A stretch of DNA of 44,927 bases, taken from Branchiostoma floridae (taxonomy: Eukaryota > Chordata > Leptocardii > Amphioxiformes > Branchiostomatidae). Below, in pieces: positions 9,672 through 21,600 of the stretch. The notes beneath the pieces are model-generated. The model worked only from the letters and a program-made list of their open reading frames with translations. It was not told the DNA's origin and did not search any database. How positions within the stretch are numbered: the stretch's first letter is position 1; the number at the start of each line of letters is the position of its first letter. Position numbers and translations under genes: made by a program. The stretch covers positions 12,389,808 through 12,434,734 of the forward strand of contig NC_049995.1 in NCBI RefSeq assembly GCF_000003815.2. Reading direction: 5' to 3'.

Positions 9672-12600
9672 ATGGCATCCATACAGGTAAATGGACAGCA
9701 ACATATTTGCCACGTTATGCTTCTGCTTGATTTACAACAAAGTAAAAGTGCCTTACCCTAACAGGTTATTTTTGTATAGTAATGCGTAGTTTATAGACAC
9801 CCGATTTATTATTAGGCACAGGCGTTTGTTTGGTGATTTTTTTATTGACATGTTATATGTGTGTATGTTGCAAACTGTATGTTCCACGTGTATGTTGCAA
9901 ATTGTATGCGTCCAAGTATTATGTGTATTACTCCTGGAAGAGTAGTTGTTGCAATGATATGTCAACAACTAAAGGAGTCAATGAACAATAAACAATAAAC
10001 CCGATGACAATATGGAGTTTCGCCAAAAAGCAGTTAATGCCGCCAAATGTACTCAAGCAACTAGATATGATTTTTGAAACGGTCAGACGTTCAGGTTTTT
10101 GGCATATATTTTGCCCGGTCTAATCTTCATCGACAAATATAGAGTTTCTTTTTCCGAAGTCTTAGACTAATGTAATAAGCCTACGCATGTAAACACGTGG
10201 CCACATGTCATGAGAGGTTTACTGTTTGCATTTAAGGAAATTCCTCAATAGCTTGCAATGTACGTTTTCAATATCCATATTTCAGCCATACCAGAGGTAA
10301 AATGATTTTATTGAGTTTTTTTGGCATTTTTTATGTATATTTTGGCCCCCTGTACCCTGGTACAGTCTCTAATTGGGAGTGTTTTTGGACTGGTCTATTA
10401 TTCAATTTTACATGGGGTGTACTGGAAGAGTCCATTCTTGCACGAAGGGGGGCATTTATTTTAATTCGTTTTTGGACTCCATTGATTATGTCAAAGTCTT
10501 TCAGTGTAGCTATTTTTGGACTGGTCTATTTTGCAATTTTACATAGGGTGTTCTGGAAGAGTTCAATATTCCATTTTTAGCGGAAATGTTTTTGGATTGG
10601 TCTATTTTACCTTTTCATGCACAGGGATCTTTTTTTGCTAAGTTCAATTTTGGACTGGGTTTCTTATTCAAAAGGCCATGGTTTCCTATTTAAAAGGCCA
10701 TGTTTTCAGTGGGAGTTTCTGGACTGGTCTAATTTGCAAATTATTCACATGGGGTGCACTGGAAGAGTCCATTCTTGCACTGGGAATTTCGTAAGATTCA
10801 TTTTGGGCTAAAATGTCTTTAGTACAAGTATTCCATTTTTGCACATGGGTGATTTTGGAACAGTCTATTGTTGCAAGGGGAAAGACATGGCTGAAATATG
10901 CTGTACTTGCTCTCTAGCAAATTTCGGCCTTTCTAGTATATATGTACGTTAGTCCCTAATTGGTTCCTGTTTATAATGTTTTTGCAGATTAAGCGGAGGC
11001 GCCTCGACCGACAAGAGATCACCGATGGCATGCAGGTGACTTTGATAAGATTTCAATGGCTCTTTTCCAGTCAATTAATCATTATTGACATTAACAGTCC
11101 AAAGTACGAACATACGGGGATAGACACAATGTGCAAATACAAATATTGCAAAGAAGCACTTTAAAAAGTTAAATGGCAGTTGTGCAAAATGTGCAATTTT
11201 TCTCCTTGCTATGTTGTGCTATATTATTACTTAATTTACATTTGTCAGCTTCACGTAGACAAGAGATTAATATTTCTTTAGAAACAGTATACAACTTCTT
11301 GGATAAACAAATAAAATGACCGAAACATGAACCTGCTTTACAAAAAAAAATGTCACTAGAAAGGCCGACATTTGCTTCAGAGCAAATACAGCATATTTCA
11401 GCCATACCCGTTCCCATGCAAAATTGAACTGTTCCAAATCACCCCTGTGCGGAAATCGAACATTCTAACAGTAACTTCTCGAAATGAACGACAAGAAAGG
11501 CCGACATTTACTTATGAGCAAATGCACCATTTTCACTCCGCCCCTCTGCCGATGCAACAATGTTCTTCCACCATCACACATATCGAAAAAAATAAACATT
11601 CCAAAATGGAGATATCTGTGGTCTGGTATTACAACAGAATAACATGGAATTTGGTACAAGGGTGCCCTCGACATATGCACGGTAGAACGAAACATTTTTG
11701 GCATACATCACTTCAAGAGGATTAATTTTTGGCCATTTTTAGTATCATTTTTGCCCCTCTGTATTGCCATGGTATTGGAACAAAATTTTGTATGGAAATG
11801 CCTGTGATATATACCTCCAGGGCCTTTGCAATTTTGGTATACATGTCTTGACAATGATGAAGTCTCTGGTCTTCTTGTATTAAAAAAAATGGTGATGGCA
11901 TGTTGGATAGCAAGTGGGATGAAGTTCAGAATGATTATCTCTTCTCTCTCTTACAAACACACACACATACACACACACAGACAGCAAACAGTAAGAATGA
12001 AAAAAAAACTTTCAATTTTTACAGTTTTACTTTCACAAAATTGCAATTTTACACTTGTCTGCTCTCACAATCTGATTGACTTAATGTAAATACAATGTAA
12101 TTTGAGCTTAAGTTTTTACATTGTTAAAAGTTAATCTGGAAAAATAGCAAACTACATACTAGATCTTATTCGCAGAAAATTACAATTCCGTCAAAATATA
12201 TACATCTTTTCAGAATCGGTTGCGATCAATATCTACGTGTCCTTTTCTGGCTGGTTGGAATCAAGTCAGTCTGCTTCTTCCACATACAGTCAAAGGCCAA
12301 GCTCTGCTTCTCTTCTGTAGAGGGGTATGGAGGACAAAAACAGGGAGGTTAGAATTTCAATGCAAAGCAGAAACATCAAACTATAGGCAGATTTGGAAAC
12401 AGTACACATTTCCACAACTATTTGCAATCTACCATCAATCTGTTGCTGCCTGGGACAAAATCTGTGTGCCTCCTCCAAATACAGCTTCTCATGGACCAAT
12501 TGTTTTCTTCTCTAGAGGTCACATCTTAACAATGCAAACAGGAGAGTGAGATTTGGCATTTCAAGGCAGACATCAATCAAATATTTGATGAAATAATTAT

Positions 12601-15600
12601 ACCATTGATTTGGAAAGTATACATATTGTTGCCAGAAGATAACAATGTGTTTGTGTTACACATAAATCTTCTCTTCGATCCCAATTCTGCACCTGTCTCT
12701 ACAGTCTACACCTACATGTACATGCAAGTCTAGCGACAAGAAAACAGGCCCTACCTGCTGTGTGTCATGAGCACAATGTTCTTACTGCTGAAAAAAAAAA
12801 GAGACATGTCAATCTTTGTTTTACACATTTGTGGACACTTCAAAATGTTAATGCACAATGCTTTTGAATGATAAAGGAATATTGCAATAGAGGTATAATA
12901 AATACATATACACAACTTGTACTTGCAAATGAAAAGGTACAACTGACAGGATCAAAAAGGATTGACATGAATGAAATTAAAGCCATCATATAGAAGTCAA
13001 ACCAGTGACATTTGGTATAACATCTACACAAATTCTAAAAACAAGTCCAAAGGATGAATTAATATTAACAAAAATGATTCATAAATCCACATGGCTCCCA
13101 ATCACTGAGCCTCCACCAGGCTCCCTCTTGTCTTTGGCAAGAGCCGGAGCGGGAACCTTTGTCATTCCCCATCCCCCTTGCCACCACTGAATGTGCCGTG
13201 TGGCAAGGGCCGGAAGCTGGCAACAAATATTTCATTCACAGGCATCCACCAGGCTCCCTCTTACCAGTTTTGGCAAGAGCCAGAGCGGGAACCTTTGTCA
13301 TTCCCCATCCCCCTTGCCACCACTGAATATGCTGTGTGGCAAGGGCCGGAAGCTGGCGCCAAGTACTTCATTCACAGGCATCCACCAGGCTCCCTCTTAC
13401 CAATTTTGGCAAGAGCCAGAGCGGGAACCTTTGTCATTCCCCATCCCCCTTGCCACCACTGAATGTGCCGTGTGGCAAGGGCCGGAAGCTGGCGCCAAGT
13501 ACTTCATTCACAGGCATCCACCAGGCTCCCTCTTACCAATTTTGGCAAGAGCCAGAGCGGGAACCTTTGTCATTCCCCATCCTCCTTGCCACCACTGAAT
13601 GTGCCGTGTGGCAAGGGCCGGAAGCTGGCGCCAAGTACTTCATTCACAGGCATCCACCAGGCTCCCTCTTACCAATTTTGGCAAGAGCCAGAGCGGGAAC
13701 CTTTGTCATTCCCCATCCCCCTTGCCACCACTGAATGTGCCGTGTGGCAAGGGTGGAAGCTGGCGCCAAGTATTTCTCAATTATGGAGCACCATAGACTC
13801 CCATTTCTCATCCACTCATCTCGACAAGTCCTGAGCTGGTACAATACACACACACTCCATTCCTTTGATTCTGATTTCTGTTTTATCTCATCATTACACA
13901 ACGTATACAGCATCACAGCATCATGGTGACTATAGAGATTGTCAACCTTCCACTCAGCTCGACAAGGCCCGAGCTGGTACAATACACACACTCCCTTCCT
14001 TTGACTCTGATTTCTGTTTTATCTCTCATTACACAACGTACAGTATACAGCATCATGGTAGCTATAGAATGTGGCTCCCTCTTACCAATTTTGGCAAGAG
14101 CCAGAGCGGGAACCTTTGTCATTCCCCATCCCCCTTGCCACCACTGAATGTGCCGTGTGGCAAGGGTGGAAGCTGGCGCCAAGTATTTCTCAATTATGGA
14201 GCACCATAGACTCCCATTTCTCATCCACTCATCTCGACAAGTCCTGAGCTGGTACAATACACACACACTCCATTCCTTTGATTCTGATTTCTGTTTTATC
14301 TCATCATTACACAACGTATACAGCATCACAGCATCATGGTGACTATAGAGATTGTCAACCTTCCACTCAGCTCGACAAGGCCCGAGCTGGTACAATACAC
14401 ACACTCCCTTCCTTTGACTCTGATTTCTGTTTTATCTCTCATTACACAACGTACAGTATACAGCATCATGGTAGCTATAGAATGTCTGTATTACACCATG
14501 ATTAACAACAGCTGACAGTTGTGAAATGTACACATGGTCAATGAGAGTACATCTTTCAGTTGTAGGAGACTCTATCAACTGTTTGAAGCCATTTTGCATC
14601 AAGAAAGAAAGGATCATTTTGTTTTCACTTGACATCAAATTTTCATTAAAGTCACCAAGAATCACTGTGTTACTTCTTTCCACTGCAGACAAGTGCCCCA
14701 AGAGTTTCTCCAAACTGGATATGAATGAGTCTTTGCGAACATTTGGGGGTCTATAAATGGCTACAATTAGATGTTTCACAGGCATGCAGTCAGCAGAAAC
14801 TTGCGTAACCACACATTCTAGACTGATATCATTTGGGATGGGAATTTCAGAACACTTGTATATGTCACGTACATATATTGCCACGCCTCCACGACTGGAA
14901 TTCCTTGTCGCATTAGAAGCTTCCTCGCAAGCATGCCCACTTGATCTGTCTTTACGAAACATGTTAAAACTCTCCAACTGAAACTGGGAGGACTGCACAT
15001 TTTCTGACAGCCATGTCTCAGTCAGGCATATGATATCAGCTTCAACCAAACAAGTTGACTTCAGACTTTCAAAGTTCTTTTCAAGTCCTTCAGTATTGTG
15101 ATGGACAATGTTCAACACTTCACCGACAGATCTGTCACCAACATTTGTAAATGGGTTGGATACATATTCGAAATGCTTCATCTTATTAACTGCCTCCTGC
15201 ACTGCCTCATCACAGTAGATGGACTCCTGTTTATAGTCTGTAATGTGAAGACCGCCTATGGAACATACCCTACTCAAGGCCACATACGCCATACCTGATG
15301 CAAAAATATTTTTCATGGAGACAACTACTTCAGGAACTGTCATGCCCTGTACTTTGTGTACTGTGCAGGCCCAGGCTAGCTTGATAGGAATTTGGTAGCG
15401 TTTGACTTTACTTAATTTCTTCAAGTTGTCCTCAATCTGACGAATCGGAACTGAATTCTCTGGTAGACTACTGGGAACTGCACTTTTTTCTCTTTCAAGC
15501 ACACCTGCCTTTGGATTATCAAACTTCACAAAGACAGTTGCACCATCACTTGCATCTTGCTGGCCACCTGTTACACCTGTCACTGTTCCAAATGCACCGT

Positions 15601-18600
15601 TAACTAGACCATCCTCAACATTGACATTTCTACAAAGCATGACACGAGCACCAATCCCAACTTTGACCACATCAAGGAGGTCGTCTTTATCTCCTTGTGC
15701 ATGAGGTCGTCTTGTCATTGAACCTGTTGTGGGATCTTTGACAAAATCGGAGGCTTCAAAACATGTAACATCTGAACACCTGAGATTCAACATCTTGTCA
15801 TTATAATCTACAACAGCTTTATTGGTGGAAAAGATGTGAAGTGCATCCTTAGGATAATCATTTGATGCAAAGTCTGTAGATAACACCCTTGATGATAGAG
15901 TTTTGTCATCTTCATCAGAAAGTTTGTCTTTTTTTCTCTTTACCCTCATTCTATTCAAAAGGTTTGCAAAGGCAGCATCATCCTTCTGTCTCATGATTTC
16001 CTGAAGTTCAACAACTTCAAAGATTGGATTCCACAAGTCAATGAAATCTTTTCCCCTGTAGAGACTTTGTCCCCTGACTGGAGGGATCTGATACATGTCA
16101 CCTACTGCCAAGATGCTCACATTTCCAAAGTTTGCACTTGACCTTGACTGGGTCAGCTGACCCAATCTACCATGAATGGAAGACATGAGCTTCATGTCGA
16201 CCATCGATACTTCATCTACAATCACAATTTTGAGGCTTTCATACTGCGCACGCAAAGTGTTAAGGGTACTTTCAGACAAGGGCTGATACGTCTTCGTAAC
16301 ACACATCAGATGAAAGGCATGGTGGACAGTGCTCCCACCGATATTGAATGCAGCAGTTCCCGTGGGTGCCGTAAGAAGGACAGAGACCTTGTCAGGGTTT
16401 TCTTGTGCCTTTCCTAGTAACCTGGTAGCCTCATAATATATGCATTTTATGAGATGGCTCTTTCCAGTCCCCGCACCACCCGTCACAAAAATATGAAAGG
16501 GATCTGGTCGCTTTCCCTGTGCAGTTTCCATACACCAATTCCTTACAAAATAGAAGACCCCCTGTTGCATTGGGTTGAGTGACTGCATCATGGGGACCGC
16601 AGTTTTATACTGGATCTTTGTCTGGCAGGCTTCTAGGGTAAAGCTTCTTTCTTTTGATTTGTCAGTTGTCGCTAGGTCAGGAATGTCATCCTCAGTGCCC
16701 TCAATAACCCCATCCACTTCATTTTCTCCCCTCTTATCTAGACAATCAAGTCTTTCTTGTTCCACTTCGGGGAAGATCTGGGCCCAAACATCTTCTAGAT
16801 TACCATCTTCCGCGTCTTTACGAGCCTGCTCAAGTTCCTCAACATTTTGCTCAAATTTACGCCTATTCCCATTCACAATGACATTTACTCTATCCTCCCT
16901 GTCTGATATGGGAGCAAAGCCATTCGAGTAGAATTCTTCATACTTGGCATATTGTGGTGGTTTCAACTGTGCATCAAGGTAGTGTGGCAAGTACAACTTG
17001 AGCAATGTCAAGTAGAATCGCTCTGGCTCTTTCTTCTTATTAAATTTGGCAAAGCGGATGACGGCTGGATCAGATCTTGTACGTTTTTGTACAGCCCCGT
17101 AATTATCCCTCAACACATGCCTTGCTTCCCCTCTGGAAGACTGCTGAGCATTTTCTTGCTGGCCTGAACAAGAAACGACGCGATACTCGGAGACAAATTC
17201 TGCAGCACACATTGATCGGAAAGGTTCTTCTTGTGGCCTCGCCTTGTACCGATCCATAATGTTCGGCATCCAGATGTTTTCTTCATCACCGTTTCCCTCG
17301 CTTGCAAGCTTCTGAATGTCGGCCAAAGGTTTTGACAAGCGATTAGCTTGTTCATCTGTTGGAATGAATGTGACTTGTCTTGAGCACTCCTTCAAGTTCA
17401 GGCTACAGACCCGATAGACAGCCTCCTGGGCACTCACTTCCCTGTGGTGAAGGTAGGCATTGCCAACTTTTCTCATTTCTGTCAGTACATCCTCGTTGCC
17501 TTCCCTTGCCTCTTTCTGAGCCTGTTTGAGCAGCTTTCCCATTTCTCTTTCTGCTTTGCTGATGTATGATACTATGTACTTGACACAACTGTATGCATCG
17601 AGAACATATTGGATGTCCATGTTCGCGTTCCAAGCTCGGAGCAGATGTGGATTGAAATTGTTCACCCACATGTCCTTTGGCTCGCGTCTGAGGAATACTT
17701 GCTTCCTGTTTGCAATCAAGTTCAAAGCGTCACAGACCTGTGCAGTGGTGAGATTGGCCTCCTTGAGAACGTCCTCAGTGGAGCACTTCTCTGGCTCTGT
17801 TTTCTTGTCCAACACATCCCAGAATTTTTTCAGGTCAGATTCGGCTTGCTTCTTCCTTCCAGCAATGGATGCTGATTCTTCATCGGTCAGGTCCTGTAGG
17901 GAGACAGGGCTGCACAGAAATGTCTGATTCACTGGAGGCTTAGGGAATCCAAACCTACAGATCTTGCCACCTTTCTTGCATGACGATGTATGACCCTTTC
18001 GGTGCATTTGAACCTGGCTAACTATGTCAAATAACTCCTTATCTGTTTCTGAGTTTGGCAGCTGACAGCACACATATCTGTCCACAAAAGAGCAGATCTC
18101 TTCTTCAGAATTTACACCCAATTTTGGTGCATCTTTCACCCAAAACAAACAATGGATATGGGGTGAGCCCCTTTGCTGGAATTCAGTCCTCGTGAACGTG
18201 TCTATGACCTCGCCGATTGGCTGCGATGGAGATTTAATGAGGTGTTTGAAAAACAGCTTGACTCTGCGATCAAACATGCGAGCGGCTGTGACAGGATTAC
18301 TCTTCAAAATGTCACAACGCTCTTCCCACGACAAGTCGCTTACTGGTACTGTGCCATGATCTTGTCGAATCGCCTCTAACACTTCTGGCCAGCGCAAATC
18401 TGCAGCAGAAAACGTAGCAAACCACGTGGGAATTCCCAGCTGTCTTATCATTGCATACAATTCATTTAGCGCCTTGTCCCAGAACTGCGGAGTACCCCTG
18501 ACTGGCTGAAGGAAGCGATAGCCTTCATCTGACTTAAGTATAGCCTGTAAGTCCTCTTTGTTTGACAACATACCAGCAGATATTTTACGGCCGCCACTTG

Positions 18601-21600
18601 TCGTCGGCGAACCTTTGCGCATAGATATGGAAATATTCGACTGTATGAAGCGCAACTCTGTTACGTATTGTGCAAAGAATATGTAGTTAGTGTCGCTTGC
18701 AAACCGCGTATCTGCACCCATAAGGCGTGCCTTGAAGTACTTGCTGGGCGTAATACGTACATCACGATCAACATTAAAAGAAAACTTTCCAGTAGGGAAT
18801 TGAACAGGGAAGGACATTGCCTCTCCCCCAACCTCCTGGAACACAGAAATTGGTTTGCTCCCCTCTCCTGGAGCCACACACATGACGCGTTCATCGTGGT
18901 GGTCAAGAAAATCCTGTCCTATATCTACTGGCTGGAGGCAAGTGTCATGTGGCAGTCCCCGCAAGCGGCTGTCTAGTTCCTCTTCCTCGCTCAGAGCTGC
19001 TTCTTCCATGGTTTCTTCCTCGCTCAGAGTTGCTTCTTCCACAGTTTCTTCCTTGCTCAGAGCTGCTTCTTCCATGGTTTCTTCCTCGCTCAGAGCTGCT
19101 TCTTCCACAGTTTCTTCCTTGCTCAGAGCTGCTTCTTCCACAGTTTCTTCCTCACTCAGAGCTGCTTCTTCCATGGTTTCTTCCTCGCTCAGAGCTGCTT
19201 CTTCCACAGTTTCTTCCTTGCTCAGAGCTGCTTCTTCCATGGTTTCTTCCTTGCTCAGAGCTGCTTCTTCCACAGTTTCTTCCTCACTAAGAGCTGCTAC
19301 TTCCATGGCTTCTTCCTCATTTACCTGTCGAATAACGTTGTCTGTTTCATCATCTTCCATATCATTCCTAGTTGGCCCTTCCATATGATCCCCCTCTTCA
19401 GTGACAGACTTGCGGTGCTCATTCATTCCAAGAAGTAGCCCAGTCTGCATCGATAGACGTACCGCTGTAATGTTCATTATTTTCAACAAGATACTTCAAA
19501 GCAACATCAACCTTCAATGGACTGATTTGTCTATACATGTGATGCCCACTGTACTGTAGCTTCCTCTTAAGTTTCACCTTGATTAACTGAGCTTCTGAAG
19601 GCATTCTGGGAAGGATTGCATGTGTTTCACTCACATCTGCTGGGACACACACTACTGGGCCAACAACACCTTTCTGACCCCCTTTCGGGAGAGCTGCAAC
19701 TTTCATGAATGGTATTCTCTTGGCTATCAGTTGGGACTCCAGAGTATTGAGACTTTTCAGCTCAGGGGGTATTTCTGGGAGCTTCATCTTATTACTCTGA
19801 GCCTCGTATGGAATTGTCTTTTTATCTATCATGTGCCTATGACAACAGTGACATATCCACTCTTTGCCCCTAGATGACTTAGCTATGGGACACGCATGTG
19901 GGCTGCAGTCCACGTTGCATTGATGTACATACGTACCTGTAAGACAGTGCTTAACAGCCCGAACATACCTTGATTTTTTACCATCACGATGACAGATTAC
20001 GACTTGATTGCGAAACAAAAGCCTGTGACATACAGTGCAAACATATTCTGGTCCCTCTTTGCATTCCATCTGGAACTGTTCAATGTCCTTATTGACATCC
20101 GCTAAATTCTGCTTCTTCTGTCTGTTAATCTGCACATTTCTTTTTTTCTGCTGGGCATAGTCATCATCAGTGTGATAGCGCTCCAGCGCTCGCTCCTGCT
20201 CCCTTTCGCGCTTCTGCTGGGCATAGTCATCATCAGTGTGATAGCGCTCCAGCGCTCGCTCCTGCTCCCTTTCGCGCTTCTGCTGGGCATAGTCGTCATC
20301 AGTGTGATAGCGCTCCAGCGCTCGCTCCTGCTCCCTTTTGCGCTTCTGCTTGGCATAGTCGTCATCAGTGTGATAGCGCTCCAGCGCTTGCTCCTGCTCC
20401 CTTTTGCGCTTCTGCTTGGCATAGTCGTCATCAGTGTGATAGCGCTCCAGCGCTTGTTCCCGCGCTATGTCTCGCTTCTCCTGGGCGTGCTGTTTATCTA
20501 TGCTATATCGTGTCTTCTTTCCATCCCGTTGGGCCTTGGCATATTTCGGATCCTCCTGGTACCGTTTCCTTTCTCGGTCTCGTCTGGCCCTTTTCCGGTC
20601 GTCGTCATCATTATTGGCATTCAGTACAGTCTTTCTCTTGATGCAGGCAACTTGTGAGGCTTCTGTAGTTTCCTCTCTGTGGTGCCGTGACATACTCCTT
20701 GTCTGTCTTTTGCTGAAAACTGTTGCAACAACATCAAAATGGTTTCCATTCGTATGTTGCATGTATATAGCATTTCTACCTTCTAACATGCTTGTATTAC
20801 TCTCACACCATGGGTACTTCATCCATTCCCACTTATAGCCATGCTTACCGTACACAAAGATGCGTCTTCCCAGTAGTGTAGACATCGCATTTATTTCTAC
20901 TTGTGTGGCCCATGTTTCAAGATCTGCTGGATGACGATTCTGCATGCTTCGACCATCACGAGACAGGTACTGGTCCATGGTTTTTTCAGGGTGCTCGAAT
21001 GCCAACCAAGGCCTGTAAACATCTTCAGACAATGTTGACATATATTCTACTGTAAGCTGCCTTAATACATCATGATACTCTTGGGTGCCACAGATAAGGT
21101 AACTAATAGCTCTATAGAAACAATTACCATCCCCAATAATTCTGATGGGACTGATTGGTGCCTCCAAAGGAACATTCCTTTCCTGAATATTGAGATATCG
21201 ATGAACAGAAAGGTTCAACTGGCCTGCTAGTTGCAATTGATCATTTTGTGTGAAGGGATTGAATGTGTAGTCTCCAAGCAGACCCTACGGTGCCTTAGAA
21301 ATAGTATCAAAGCTGGCCAGGGACTTGGTATACCGGCACCAGGGTCTGCCCTCAGTCGGGCTGATCTGACGCTATTAGCATCTATTTGTTGCCTATTATA
21401 CTGTGCTTGCCGAGTAGGTGTTAATTGCCCTCCCGGCCTGGGATGGCTCGTGCGCCCCTGCACCGTCTCACGGGAAGTCACGTCACGGGTCACCTACGAT
21501 GACCGTTACCGGCAGATTTAAAATGCCGGCAACAATGGAGGCCAGAGTACGACGTGTTTTCCGCGATGTATGGGGATTCGAGCCGAAGAAAGCACAGCTC

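Noticed and set aside
13005-14505. Overlapping plus-strand ORFs of 60-135 codons with repeated peptides, and minus-strand ORFs at 13644-14404
   Set aside because: They are translations of the 136-bp and 413-bp tandem repeats at the Helitron 3' end, without independent start context or domain.
18855-19388. Plus-strand Leu/Ser-rich ORFs at 18855-19388 and 20172-20657
   Set aside because: They are antisense shadows of the Helitron's in-frame minisatellites.
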